DNA from: Gammaproteobacteria bacterium
GTDB lineage: Bacteria; Pseudomonadota; Gammaproteobacteria; Arenicellales; Arenicellaceae
DNA: 64,000 nt
Reading direction: 5' to 3'
NCBI GenBank assembly: GCA_013002025.1
Contig: JABDKW010000025.1
Span: forward strand, 1-64,000
The position numbers were made by a program, and so were the translations under genes. The notes below the pieces were generated by a model, which did not search any database, was not told where the DNA came from, and was given only the letters and a program-made list of their open reading frames with translations. Below, one piece after another: positions 23,639 through 32,986 of the stretch; position 1 is the stretch's first letter; every line of letters begins with the position of its first letter.

Positions 23639-25444
23639 ATGACTACTATTCGTACCACCGCGCTGCTCGCAAGCGCCATATTGTTAGGTTCCCCATTGGC
23701 ATACGCCAATCCGTCTACCAAAGACCAGATCGTGGTGACCGCTAAGGGCACGCAATCGCTGGCCGATGTATTACCCACCTCGCACGTTTTGACCAGCGCC
23801 GATGTCGAAGCGGCCCAGGCCTTTGACTTACCGGACTTGCTGAATCAAGTTTCTGGTATTTCAGTAACCCCCACCGGGGGTAGAGGCTCGGTGACTGGCA
23901 CCTTCTTACGCGGCACCTCGATTTCGCAAAACATCGTTCTGGTCGATGGGGTGCGTGTCGGCAGCGCCACGCTCGGCGCAGCCACATTGAACGCCTATCC
24001 GGTCGAGGCCATCGAGCGAGTCGAAGTTGTAAAAGGGCCGCTCTCAGGTATTTATGGCGCAGATGCAGTTGGCGGGGTGATTCAGGTGTTCACCAGAACC
24101 GGTGGTGAAGGTCGTGGCAGTGCTACCTTAACCCTGGGTGATGACGGGCTGGCCGAATATGGCATTGGCTTGAACGCCGGCAACGACCTGCACAGTTTAC
24201 ACGTCAGTGCGAACTATGAAGAAAGGGATGGTATCGATCACACCAGCATCACCTCCGGCGGCAATGATGACGATGACTCTTATGAAGAGAGCGCTTTCAG
24301 CATCAGCGGCAAGACTCAATTGAGTGACAACACCCGTGCCCAACTGTCTGTTTTATACAGTGACATTGAGAGTGAGTTTGACAACACCTTTGGTGCCGAT
24401 ACTGGCTTTGTCACGCTCACCAAAACGCTGAGCGCAGCCCTAAGCATAAATACCCGCATCAATGATGCTATTGATTGGAATACCACACTAGGTACCAATG
24501 AAGATGAGTCAGTTACCGAGGTGTTCTTTTCAGACCTGACCACAAACCGCGACAGCCTCAGCACCGAGTTAGCCTTCCTCCTGAATGACAGCACCCAACT
24601 GACGGTGGGCGCGGACTACTATCAGGAAGACATAGAGCCGGCCGGTGATTTCCCCGTGTCTGATCGCGATAATACCGGCGTGTTCGCGCTGCTACAGTTA
24701 GGCAGTGGACCGTTTAACCTGCTGGCCAATGTTCGTTATGACGACAACTCGACCTATGGAGACGAAACCAATGGCAGCCTCGCGCTAAACTACGATTTTT
24801 CCGACCGGCTACGGGCTGTATTGAGTTATGGCACCGCGTTCTCAGCGCCTTCTTTCAACTTTCTGTACTTCCCGTTCTTTGGCAACCCGGACTTACTACC
24901 CGAAGAGTCAGAGTCGTACGAATTGTCGTTACTGGGCCGGCATGGCGGGCTGAGTTGGCGCGCGTCGGCCTATCGGACCGATGTTGAAAATCTGTTTAGC
25001 TTTGACCCTGCAACGTTTCTGGCGGCCAATATTGGCGCTGCAGAACTCAGTGGTTTAGAGCTGGAATTGGGCACCCGCGTTCAGGAGTGGGATTTGTCCG
25101 CTCGGGTAGACCTGCTATCAGCCAAAGACGCCGACAGCGGCACCAAGCTGGACGACCGGGCAGAGACGACCTTACGCCTGAGCGCCGCCCGTCAGTTTGA
25201 ACGCCTGAATCTGGCGCTGGATTTGCTCATTGAAGATGGCCGCCATGACAATTTTGGTACGGAGCTTTCAGGTTATGGCTTAATCGATGTGCGAGGCAGC
25301 TATGTGATTAATGACCAATTAATTCTGTCGGCCAGCATCGACAATCTGACCGACAAAGACTATACGGTAAATCTGATTGGCCCCAGCGAGCGATATAATA
25401 CGCTTGGCCGCCAGAGCAAAATATCACTGCGCTACAATTTTTAA
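23639..25444 (+). CDS. btuB: TonB-dependent vitamin B12 receptor
   Basis: This 601-residue outer-membrane receptor imports cobalamin using TonB energy. It has a signal peptide (1-23), a TonB box DQIVVTA just after it, and a plug domain (VLPTSHVLTSADVEAAQAFDLPDLLNQ to GADAVGGVIQVFTR). A 22-strand-type barrel follows, ending in SLRYNF with the terminal Phe used for barrel assembly. Identification as BtuB rests on size, family similarity, the cobalamin riboswitch leader and the transporter genes downstream. AGGTG precedes the ATG by about 9 nt. Confidence 0.94.
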   Translation: MTTIRTTALLASAILLGSPLAYANPSTKDQIVVTAKGTQSLADVLPTSHVLTSADVEAAQAFDLPDLLNQVSGISVTPTGGRGSVTGTFLRGTSISQNIVLVDGVRVGSATLGAATLNAYPVEAIERVEVVKGPLSGIYGADAVGGVIQVFTRTGGEGRGSATLTLGDDGLAEYGIGLNAGNDLHSLHVSANYEERDGIDHTSITSGGNDDDDSYEESAFSISGKTQLSDNTRAQLSVLYSDIESEFDNTFGADTGFVTLTKTLSAALSINTRINDAIDWNTTLGTNEDESVTEVFFSDLTTNRDSLSTELAFLLNDSTQLTVGADYYQEDIEPAGDFPVSDRDNTGVFALLQLGSGPFNLLANVRYDDNSTYGDETNGSLALNYDFSDRLRAVLSYGTAFSAPSFNFLYFPFFGNPDLLPEESESYELSLLGRHGGLSWRASAYRTDVENLFSFDPATFLAANIGAAELSGLELELGTRVQEWDLSARVDLLSAKDADSGTKLDDRAETTLRLSAARQFERLNLALDLLIEDGRHDNFGTELSGYGLIDVRGSYVINDQLILSASIDNLTDKDYTVNLIGPSERYNTLGRQSKISLRYNF

Positions 25445-25494
25445 TTGCGGCTAATCAAACCTAACGTCTAAACACAACGTCAAAGAGAGAAACG

Positions 25495-26514
25495 ATTAAG
25501 TCACGCCCCACCCTGTTATTGTGGTTTGCCATTGCGCTGCCGCTGAGTTTTGTGGCGGCGGTGATGTGGGGCGCGGTTAATCTGGGAGCTGACAGCACGC
25601 TGCGCGCCCTGCTGGCACTCGAACGGGACACGCAAGCGGCCATGATCCTGTACGACATCAGGATACCGCGGGCACTGATGGCGGCATTTGTTGGTGCACT
25701 CCTGGCAATCTGCGGCGCGGTGACTCAGGGTTTGTTCCGCAACCCACTGGCTGACCCATCTCTGATTGGCGTTACCGCGGGCGCCACTACCGGTGCCGCG
25801 TTAATGATTTTCTTCGCCGGCGGCGTTGTCAGCCTGCAGGGCCTGCCTGGCTTAAGCGCCGTCTCTCTCGGTGCTTTTTTGGGCGGCGCAATCACGGTCA
25901 TGCTTGTCTACCGGCTGGCGACTTCAGCTACCGGCACATCGGTAACGACCATGCTGTTGGCAGGAGTTGCCATCACGGCTCTGGCAGGTGGACTGAGTGG
26001 CATGCTCGAGTACTTCTCAGATAACCAAATGCTGCGCCGGATTAGTTTGTGGCGCATGGGCGGCCTTGACGGGGCCAGCTCGTTGACGGTCACGGTGGCG
26101 GCGGTGGCGACGCTACTGGTGGTGGCGATACTGCCGCGCTATGCCAACGCACTCAATGCACTACTGCTCGGCGAGTCAGAGGCACGCCACCTAGGCATTG
26201 CGGTGCAGACGGTAAAATTGCAGTTGATTTTGATCGTCGCTCTGGGCGTTGGGCTATCGGTGGCATTGGCGGGCAGCATTGCCTTTGTGGGGCTGGTTGT
26301 GCCCCATATCGTCAGACTCATGGTGGGCCCGGATCATCGAACCCTGCTACCAGCATCCGCCATGGGCGGTGCCATTCTGTTATTGCTTGCAGACCTGGTG
26401 GCTCGCACCAGCGTCGCCCCTGTCGAGCTTCCCGTTGGCATAGTGACGGCACTGCTTGGCGCACCTTTCTTCATCTCATTATTGCGTTATCGCCACAGCT
26501 ACGGGATGCAATAG
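25495..26514 (+). CDS. btuC: Cobalamin ABC transporter permease (FecCD family)
   Basis: This inner-membrane permease moves B12 delivered by BtuF. About ten membrane helices are visible. FecCD-family motifs are present: IRIPRALMAAFVGALLAICGAVTQGLFRNPLADPSLIG, split by short loops, and SIAFVGLVVPHIVRL. The start is unusual. No ATG or GTG exists between the upstream in-frame stop (25462) and the first helix. ATT at 25495 after AGAGAGAAACG gives MKSRPTLLLWF with positive residues before the helix, whereas TTG at 25519 gives no basic residues. I give 25495, but the start is unsettled. The stop abuts btuD. Confidence 0.85.
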   Translation: MKSRPTLLLWFAIALPLSFVAAVMWGAVNLGADSTLRALLALERDTQAAMILYDIRIPRALMAAFVGALLAICGAVTQGLFRNPLADPSLIGVTAGATTGAALMIFFAGGVVSLQGLPGLSAVSLGAFLGGAITVMLVYRLATSATGTSVTTMLLAGVAITALAGGLSGMLEYFSDNQMLRRISLWRMGGLDGASSLTVTVAAVATLLVVAILPRYANALNALLLGESEARHLGIAVQTVKLQLILIVALGVGLSVALAGSIAFVGLVVPHIVRLMVGPDHRTLLPASAMGGAILLLLADLVARTSVAPVELPVGIVTALLGAPFFISLLRYRHSYGMQ

Positions 26515-27297
26515 ATGAACTTACTTGAAGTCATTAATGTCAGCGTAAAGGTGTCTGCTCGTACACTGGTCGACCAGATCAGCCTCACTTTACGGGCTGG
26601 CCAACTGCTAAGCATTATCGGGCCCAATGGCGCCGGGAAATCCAGCCTGCTCAAATGCGTTGCCGGTGACATCGAGCCCACCGAGGGCAAACTGCAGTTG
26701 CATGGCTTTGCCGAAGGTCAGGTGCAACGCGCTCGCCAGCTCGCGGTATTGCCGCAATTAAGCCTGTTAAATTTTCCGTTCCGGGTGTCGGAGGTAGTGG
26801 CTCTGGGCAGGGTTCCGCATAGTAGCGGCGCGGCCCACGATGGTGAAATCATCGCACACTGTTTGGCGCTCATGGATATCACCCATTTGCAGGAGCGGCG
26901 TTACACCACGCTGTCGGGCGGTGAAAAACAACGTGTGCAACTGGCGCGCGTTATTGCACAGCTCTGGGTTACCGACGGCAAAGTCGACTACCCGAGATTA
27001 TTGCTGCTTGATGAGCCGACCACGGCGCTGGATATGGGTCATCAACAGCTGTTATTGACCGCGCTGCAACGCTTAACAGAGCACGGAGTCGCGATATTAA
27101 TGGTTCTACACGATGTCAATCTGGCGGCGCGCTGCAGTGATACTATTCTTGCAATGAAAGATGGCCATTGCGTCGCGGCAGGTCCGCCGTCGCAGGTGAT
27201 CACCGCGCCCACCATGCAAACTCTGTTTAACACTGCCACGCAGATCGTTCGCCACCCCAGCGACGCCAGCCCGATGGTGGTGAGTGTCGATGGCTAG
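26515..27297 (+). CDS. btuD: Cobalamin ABC transporter ATPase
   Basis: This 260-residue ATPase drives the B12 permease from the cytoplasm. Motifs are Walker A GPNGAGKSSLL (~37-47), Q-loop region LAVLPQ, signature LSGGEKQRVQLARV, Walker B LLLLDEPTTALD and the switch His in VLHDVNLA. The sequence also resembles haem-type HmuV ATPases, but the riboswitch and btuB/C/F neighbours favour B12. The ATG follows the btuC stop with no gap, and the 3' end overlaps btuF by 8 nt. Confidence 0.92.
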   Translation: MNLLEVINVSVKVSARTLVDQISLTLRAGQLLSIIGPNGAGKSSLLKCVAGDIEPTEGKLQLHGFAEGQVQRARQLAVLPQLSLLNFPFRVSEVVALGRVPHSSGAAHDGEIIAHCLALMDITHLQERRYTTLSGGEKQRVQLARVIAQLWVTDGKVDYPRLLLLDEPTTALDMGHQQLLLTALQRLTEHGVAILMVLHDVNLAARCSDTILAMKDGHCVAAGPPSQVITAPTMQTLFNTATQIVRHPSDASPMVVSVDG

Positions 27298-28306
27298 TAC
27301 GTGCCTGGCAGGTTGTGCCCGCCGATTGCAATTGGCGGCTTATATTATTGCTCTAATTTTGAGCGCTGCGGCGGCTCACCCGGCAGCCGCCGGGCTGAAT
27401 TTGCAAACACCTGCCGAGCAAAGTCTGACCGAGCAAACCGAACCTGATTTATCAGCGGCCGTCAGCGACGCCAAAACGACTGGCCGTGCCGTCTCTGTTA
27501 CCGATTATCGGGGTCAACAAATCAGGCTAAGCCGCCCTGCAACCCGAATACTGGCACTGTCACCGCATATTGTTGAAAATGCGTTCAGTGCCGGCGCCGG
27601 CAAATATCTGGTCGGCGTTGTTGAGTACGCTGACTACCCGGAACAAGCAATTTCCATTGAGCGGGTCGGCAGTAACAATCTACTCAATATGGAGCGCATC
27701 GTTTCGCTGCAACCGGACCTGATTATTGCCTGGGGCAGCGGTAATAAGCAGCGCAGCATCGCGCAATTGGAACAACTGGGCTTTAGCGTGTATGTCGATG
27801 AGCCCAAAACGCTTGAGGATATCGCTCGCTCAATCACTGATATCGGAGTGCTGGCGGGCACACTGCCACATGCCGAAACCGCCGTCGCTGCCTATCGGCA
27901 GCAGTTGATAAAACTTGGCTCAATGCCCGATAAGGAACCACCAATAAGTGTGTTTTACCAAGTTTGGAATGAGCCGCTTCAAACACTGAATGGCGAACAC
28001 CTGATAAGTCAGGCCATCAGCCTGTGTGGCGGGATAAATATATTTGCCCAGGAACAGGTGATCGCACCCGTGGTCAGCATCGAATCTGTCCTGGCCCGTG
28101 ACCCGCAGGTGGTATTGGCCAGCGGCGTTTCGGCACAACGTCCGCCATGGTTAGACGAATGGCTGCAGTGGCGACAGATGAGGGCGGTCAAGAGCGGGCA
28201 CCTGTTCCATGTACCGCCAGATCTGGTACAACGGCACACACTGCGCCTGATGCAAGGAATTGAAATTATTTGCCGGCAACTCTCCAGTGTGAAGAACAAA
28301 CCCTAA
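27290..28306 (+). CDS. btuF: Periplasmic cobalamin-binding protein
   Basis: The ATG at 27290 overlaps the end of btuD; a GTG at 27284 is also possible. The 338-residue product has a signal peptide (hydrophobic core LAAYIIALILSAAAAHPAAA). A linker of ~45 residues follows, then a class III binding protein fold: TRILALSPHIVENAFSAGAGKYLVGVVEYADYPEQA, LQPDLIIAWGSGN, and YQVWNEPLQTLNGEHLISQAISLCGG. It delivers B12 from the periplasm to BtuCD. The linker is longer than in E. coli BtuF. Confidence 0.9.
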   Translation: MASTCLAGCARRLQLAAYIIALILSAAAAHPAAAGLNLQTPAEQSLTEQTEPDLSAAVSDAKTTGRAVSVTDYRGQQIRLSRPATRILALSPHIVENAFSAGAGKYLVGVVEYADYPEQAISIERVGSNNLLNMERIVSLQPDLIIAWGSGNKQRSIAQLEQLGFSVYVDEPKTLEDIARSITDIGVLAGTLPHAETAVAAYRQQLIKLGSMPDKEPPISVFYQVWNEPLQTLNGEHLISQAISLCGGINIFAQEQVIAPVVSIESVLARDPQVVLASGVSAQRPPWLDEWLQWRQMRAVKSGHLFHVPPDLVQRHTLRLMQGIEIICRQLSSVKNKP

Positions 28307-28386
28307 CTGCAAAAATCGTCACTTTGAATGACATGGGTAAATAATGTATAAACCCATTGTCGAGGTCCGACAATCCATTGAATTTG

Positions 28387-28983
28387 ATGCATAAGCACTG
28401 GCAAAAGGTGGTGCTGACTTGCTCCTTGATTATGTTGGGGGGCTGCCAACAGGCCACCTTACAGAAAATTCTTGATCCCGCCACCTACTCCAGGTCAGGC
28501 GGCAAACCCTCGGCTGCGCCTATCGAAGCCACCATAGACGATATCTCATTTGCCCAGGCTGGTTTACGCAAACTCGGCTACGGCATTGGGCGCGTTGATG
28601 GCATATGGGGGGCACGCTCGGCGCAAGCGATGCGCCGCTTTGAAAAAGACAATGGTCTCAAGAGTGCTGAGGGCCAACTCACTGAACTCAACCTCTGGAC
28701 GCTCGAACTGCGCACCGGATCGCAACGAACCGCTAACAGCGCCCAACTGCTTCTCTCATCACGCTCATTGGCAGCCCAGCTGCATGGTAAACAGCTGGAT
28801 GAAAGCGAGCCGCCGCTCATCATTACAGAGCGCGACTATCAAATCATGGCGCGTGCGAATCCTTACTCAGAAGTATTAACTACCCTGCCCGCAGGCACTG
28901 GATTGTATATACTTAGGCTACAGCATGGTTGGTACGAAGTTGAATCGACCGACGATTTACACGGGTATATTAAAGCTAATTAA
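28387..28983 (+). CDS. Lipoprotein with peptidoglycan-binding and SH3-like domains
   Basis: The ATG at 28387 opens a lipoprotein signal (MHKHWQKVVLTCSLIMLGGC) with lipobox LGGC, so the mature protein begins at Cys20. Residues ~54-100 match a PG_binding_1 domain (AQAGLRKLGYGIGRVDGIWGARSAQAMRRFE). The last ~55 residues look like a bacterial SH3 domain (ANPYSEVLTTLPAGTGLYILRLQHGWYEVES). The protein is probably tethered to a membrane and touches the cell wall; Asp or Glu after the Cys is absent, which favours the outer membrane. The following gene is in the same frame just beyond the stop. Confidence 0.8.
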   Translation: MHKHWQKVVLTCSLIMLGGCQQATLQKILDPATYSRSGGKPSAAPIEATIDDISFAQAGLRKLGYGIGRVDGIWGARSAQAMRRFEKDNGLKSAEGQLTELNLWTLELRTGSQRTANSAQLLLSSRSLAAQLHGKQLDESEPPLIITERDYQIMARANPYSEVLTTLPAGTGLYILRLQHGWYEVESTDDLHGYIKAN

Positions 28984-28995
28984 TTACCCTCATTA

Positions 28996-30693
28996 TTGGC
29001 CAACCGCCGTTCAGTTAGTCGTAGCGTGTCGAAACATTCCAAAACCGAGATAGAAACAGCCTTTGCGAAATCTTCGCCCGGAAGTACTGCGACTGTAAAA
29101 AGCAGTGCTCGCGGACGAAAGTCTAAGCTGGCAACGAATACCGTGCGGCGCCGGCGGCAGGTAATTGGCGGCGACCTAAGTGGTGTAGCGCACCGTCGGG
29201 CACGCAATCGACTGGCAAAATTAACCGGTTTTAATATTGCCAACTGGGTTGCGGTCGCAGTAGTCGTGTTAATTCTGACCGCTTTTTTCTGGCCACAGCC
29301 AAAACCGGAAGCAATTCGCGAAATCAACAACCCTGACAGCCCGATCGAAAGTGAATCATTCTACAGTGAATCACGCATAGACGACGCCAGCAGCAGCCAG
29401 GCACCACTGCAAACCTTCAGTCGCGACGATGACTTACAACGGGCCGACCAGTTTCGGGTTGAGGATGAAATGGCTCGCCGGATTAGGGGACTATTACAAC
29501 TCGCGCAACAACAGGTTCAGCGCAGAGAACTCACCCTCCCCGAAGACAGTAACGCCACCCAAACCTATCGCCAAGTCCTGTTATTGAGCCCCAACAATGC
29601 CAGTGCACGTGAGGGTTTGGATTTTATTCGTGGTCGCTTTTTAACGCTTGGCCTGGCAGCGTTAAACGATGGAAATCAAGGTGCCGCTGAGGCTGCATTA
29701 AGCAAGCTCGCCATCGTAAATCGGGATGCTGATGAGTACCAAGAGCTGAACAACGCGATTGAAAACTGGAAAACGCAACAACGGGTTGCGGCATGGCTAG
29801 AGCAAGCCAGCGACGCCATCGAAGATGACCGCTTACTGTTACCGGCGCGCAATAATGCTTTGTATTTTTATCAACGGGCACAATCTCTTGATAGCAACAA
29901 TAATGAGGTCGCCAGTGGCATCGCCGCAATCGCCGACACATTTATTGACCGTGCCGCAAAGGCTTTGACGGATGGCCAAACGGCGATTGCTGCCGGTCAT
30001 TTAACGACTGTGAGTGTCATCGACCCAGCGCATCCGTCATTACCGCTACTTGAAGCACAGTTGGCTCGTGCTCGACAGGCAGAACTGACCGAGAGTCAGA
30101 CTCAACCGAACGGCTCCAGACCAGCGCCCGTCGCCACCCCAAATACGACCTCAGCCAGGGTAGTTAGCCCACCGCGGTCGCGTGAAAGCCGTGAACAGGC
30201 CGAGATCAATCGGCAATACCTGCAGCGTGGTCTGGATGCCTACTATAAAGGTGACTACGCCAATGCTGCCGCTCTATTGCAACCGCTGGCAGACCGCGGA
30301 ATATCCCGCGCCCAATTGCGGCTGGGGTATATGCATTTTCTGGGGCGCGGCTTTCCTGCAGACCGCGACGAAGCTGACCGGATAATTCGTGCTGCCCTGC
30401 CCGCGGTACAAAAATTTGCGGCGGAAGGTCGTAGCTGGGCACAATCCGACATTGGCAGTCTCTATGAAGATGGTCTGGTATTGCCGCGTGACTACCGGCA
30501 AGCTGTGGATTGGTATCGACGAGCAGCGGATCAGGGCTACCCGGGTGCACAAACCAATCTAGGTTTGATGTACGCTCGTGGCCGCGGCGTTAGCAGCAGT
30601 CGGCGTACCGCCATCGAATGGTTTCAGAGAGCCGCCAAGCAAGGCGATGTTGTGGCACGACGTAATTTGGAAACAATGGGTGTTACCCAATAA
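28996..30693 (+). CDS. Sel1/TPR-repeat membrane protein
   Basis: The 565-residue reading frame has a basic, Ser/Arg-rich cytoplasmic N-terminus, one membrane helix (~81-99, IANWVAVAVVVLILTAFFW), a TPR-like helical region (~150-340), a Pro/Ser/Thr-rich linker (~370-400) and C-terminal Sel1 repeats (AQLRLGYMHFLGRGFPADRDEA, AQTNLGLMYARGRGVSSSRRTA). Sel1 repeats are protein-binding scaffolds. No ATG is available: TTG at 28996 or GTG at 29026 must serve, and neither has a clear ribosome site, so initiation may be coupled to the upstream lipoprotein gene. Function unknown. Confidence 0.75.
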   Translation: MANRRSVSRSVSKHSKTEIETAFAKSSPGSTATVKSSARGRKSKLATNTVRRRRQVIGGDLSGVAHRRARNRLAKLTGFNIANWVAVAVVVLILTAFFWPQPKPEAIREINNPDSPIESESFYSESRIDDASSSQAPLQTFSRDDDLQRADQFRVEDEMARRIRGLLQLAQQQVQRRELTLPEDSNATQTYRQVLLLSPNNASAREGLDFIRGRFLTLGLAALNDGNQGAAEAALSKLAIVNRDADEYQELNNAIENWKTQQRVAAWLEQASDAIEDDRLLLPARNNALYFYQRAQSLDSNNNEVASGIAAIADTFIDRAAKALTDGQTAIAAGHLTTVSVIDPAHPSLPLLEAQLARARQAELTESQTQPNGSRPAPVATPNTTSARVVSPPRSRESREQAEINRQYLQRGLDAYYKGDYANAAALLQPLADRGISRAQLRLGYMHFLGRGFPADRDEADRIIRAALPAVQKFAAEGRSWAQSDIGSLYEDGLVLPRDYRQAVDWYRRAADQGYPGAQTNLGLMYARGRGVSSSRRTAIEWFQRAAKQGDVVARRNLETMGVTQ

Positions 30694-30727
30694 TTATCAA
30701 TAACTTATAGAATATACTAAATCTTAA

Positions 30728-31540
30728 TTATTTGATGGAGTCCACGGTAAATACCGCTGGGTCAAAATCGGGTTCCGGATGCCTGGGATCCATTTCTTTA
30801 AGGGTTTGCAGCATCACCGATGCCACCATCAAGTCCCGAAAACGTCGATTCTCTGCAGGCACAACATACCAGGGCGCCTGCTCAGTGGAACAACGTTCCA
30901 GGGCAGTTTCAAAAGCCGCCATGTAATCAGCCCAGAGCGCCCTCTCATCCAGATCCCCGGGGTTAAATTTCCAGTATTTTTCAGGGTCGGAAAGACGCTG
31001 CTTGAATCGCTCCAGCTGGTATTCGGGCGTGATGTGCAGCATGAATTTGATCACTTTGGTGTCACTATCCGCGATCAATGATTCGAAATTGTTTATATGG
31101 TCGTAACGGCGATCAATTATTTCTTCGCTGGCCCAGTTGTGCACTTTAACAATCAACACATCCTCATAGTGAGATCGATTGAACAGCGTTATTCCGCCCT
31201 TGGCCGGTGCCTTGTAATGGACTCGCCACAAGAAATCGTGTGCCAGCTCCAATTTTGTGGGTTTCTTAAAACTATGCACATTGCAACCATGCGCGATCAG
31301 ATTGCCCGTTAGCTTGGCGATGGTGCTATCCTTACCGGCCGCATCCATGGCTTGCAGTACCACCAACAGGCTCTGCTTACCTTCTGCAAACAACTCCTCC
31401 TGATAATTGTCTAATTCTTTCCAGACAGCCTCGCGCATGTCTTTGAGTTCGTCGCGTGAATACCCGCCATCCTGACGGCAGGAAAATCCGGATAAATCAG
31501 GGCGGGTGCCCGGTTTAACTCTAAATTGATCAAAATCCAT
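30728..31540 (-). CDS. Polyphosphate kinase 2 family protein
   Basis: The ATG at 31540 (MDFDQFRVKPG) is preferred; the longer frame would run into the divergent ccmA. The 270-residue protein has the PPK2 nucleotide-kinase-like fold: a Walker A-type loop AMDAAGKDSTIAKL, the lid/Walker B region TLFNRSHYEDVLIVKVHNW, and the Arg/Lys-rich KFMLHITPEYQLERFKQRLSDPEKYWKFNPGD. PPK2 enzymes transfer phosphate between polyphosphate and nucleotides. The size fits a one-domain PPK2 acting on NMP or NDP, which the sequence does not settle. Confidence 0.9.
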   Translation of the reverse strand: MDFDQFRVKPGTRPDLSGFSCRQDGGYSRDELKDMREAVWKELDNYQEELFAEGKQSLLVVLQAMDAAGKDSTIAKLTGNLIAHGCNVHSFKKPTKLELAHDFLWRVHYKAPAKGGITLFNRSHYEDVLIVKVHNWASEEIIDRRYDHINNFESLIADSDTKVIKFMLHITPEYQLERFKQRLSDPEKYWKFNPGDLDERALWADYMAAFETALERCSTEQAPWYVVPAENRRFRDLMVASVMLQTLKEMDPRHPEPDFDPAVFTVDSIK

Positions 31541-31624
31541 GAAGCTGCGCCTGTTTAATTGATGCAAGCCAAACATGGTATTGCTAAACTGCCGTTTTTG
31601 CAAAATCACTGTTGTATCGCCTTT

Positions 31625-32278
31625 ATGTCGAGCGCCGCGCGCCCCCATCAACCCGATACGGTCGCCAGCTTGGCTGCCGTCGATATCCGTTGCCAACGTG
31701 GTGAACGCACGCTTTTCAGTGGACTGGAGTTAAGTCTGGAGCGCGGCCAATGCCTGCATATTGCCGGTGCTAACGGTAGCGGCAAAACTACCCTGTTGAG
31801 AACCGTATGCGGATTACGCAAGGCCGATGAAGGCCACGTACGATGGCAGGGCAAAGACATCAATGACAATCACGACTTCGCGCGCGCCGTTGCCTATCTG
31901 GGCCATAAGGATGGCTTGAAAGATGCGCTGAGCCCGGCTGAGAATCTACAATTCTATCAACAATTGGACGGCGTCTTAAACACGACTCTGATCGACAGCA
32001 CGCTGCAGCGCATGCAACTGTTGCAATGCGCAGATCTGGCCACTGTAAACCTGTCCTTCGGCCAACGTCGTCGACTGGCCTTCGCCAGGCTGCTGTTACA
32101 GCGGAAGTCGTTGTGGATACTTGATGAGCCATTTACCGGCATTGACATCGCCGGCCGCGATCTGGTTGAACAAATTTGCCTCGAGCATCTGGCAGCAGAT
32201 GGCATGATTCTACTCACCAGCCATCAATCGCTTGATCACAGCAGTCTGGCCTCTGCAACCAGGGTAGTAACGCTGTGA
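31625..32278 (+). CDS. ccmA: Haem exporter ATPase, cytochrome c maturation
   Basis: CcmA is the ATPase of CcmAB, which drives release of holo-CcmE during System I cytochrome c maturation. From the ATG at 31625 it has 217 residues, with Walker A GANGSGKTTLLR, signature-type LSFGQRRRLAFARLL, Walker B LWILDEPFTGID and switch His in LTSHQ. An earlier ATG at 31559 would add 22 residues not typical of the family. It is first of a nine-gene ccm operon, divergent from PPK2 with 84 nt between starts, and its stop overlaps the GTG of ccmB. Confidence 0.94.
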   Translation: MSSAARPHQPDTVASLAAVDIRCQRGERTLFSGLELSLERGQCLHIAGANGSGKTTLLRTVCGLRKADEGHVRWQGKDINDNHDFARAVAYLGHKDGLKDALSPAENLQFYQQLDGVLNTTLIDSTLQRMQLLQCADLATVNLSFGQRRRLAFARLLLQRKSLWILDEPFTGIDIAGRDLVEQICLEHLAADGMILLTSHQSLDHSSLASATRVVTL

Positions 32279-32982
32279 CCGCGTCTACCACAATTCAATC
32301 CAGCCCACCCAGCTCTGCCTCGACATTCGGGTTGCACGCCCGACGAGAGTGGCAAATGTTGTTTCGCAACACCGCGACCCTGGTCCAGCCATTGTGTTTT
32401 TTCGTGTTAATTGCCCTGCTGTTCCCGCTTAGCCTACCGGCGGAGAACGCCCTGTTGCAACGAATCGGTGGTGGTGTTATCTGGGTGGCTGCCGTATTAG
32501 CAACATTGCTGAGTTTGGAATCGATGTTTAAACCGGATCACCGGGATGGCGTGCTCGAGCAATTGATTATCTCTCCCAGATCGTTGACAACGGCGGTGCT
32601 GGCCAAATCGTTGGCCCACTGGTCTGCCACGGGCCTGGTGTTAACGCTGTTTTCGCCGCTGTTGAGTTTTGCCTTTCGCATCCCAGCTGAACAAGCCTGG
32701 GTATTATTCATTAGCCTCTTGATTGGCACACCTAGCCTAACCCTGATTGGCGCAATCGGCGCGGCGCTAACCGTAACCTTGCATCGTGGCGGAGTCTTAT
32801 TGGCGATTATTATCTTGCCCCTGTATATTCCAATTTTAATTTTTGGGGCCGGGATGGTTGGGCAGTCTACACAAGGGGCTGCGATTGACAGCCAGGTATA
32901 TGCATTGCTGGCGATAGGCGTGCTGGCAACCACACTCTCGCCCTTCGCTATCGCCGCATCACTGCGCCTGACCATCGATTAA
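32275..32982 (+). CDS. ccmB: Haem exporter permease CcmB
   Basis: The 235-residue inner-membrane protein has six hydrophobic helices and CcmB features (REWQMLFRNTATLVQPLCFFVLIALLFPL in the first part, DHRDGVLEQLIISP, and a C-terminal ALLAIGVLATTLSPFAIAASLR). It forms the channel-like partner of CcmA. The start is a GTG overlapping the ccmA TGA (GTGA), indicating translational coupling. Confidence 0.94.
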   Translation: MTASTTIQSSPPSSASTFGLHARREWQMLFRNTATLVQPLCFFVLIALLFPLSLPAENALLQRIGGGVIWVAAVLATLLSLESMFKPDHRDGVLEQLIISPRSLTTAVLAKSLAHWSATGLVLTLFSPLLSFAFRIPAEQAWVLFISLLIGTPSLTLIGAIGAALTVTLHRGGVLLAIIILPLYIPILIFGAGMVGQSTQGAAIDSQVYALLAIGVLATTLSPFAIAASLRLTID

Positions 32983-32986
32983 TGCT

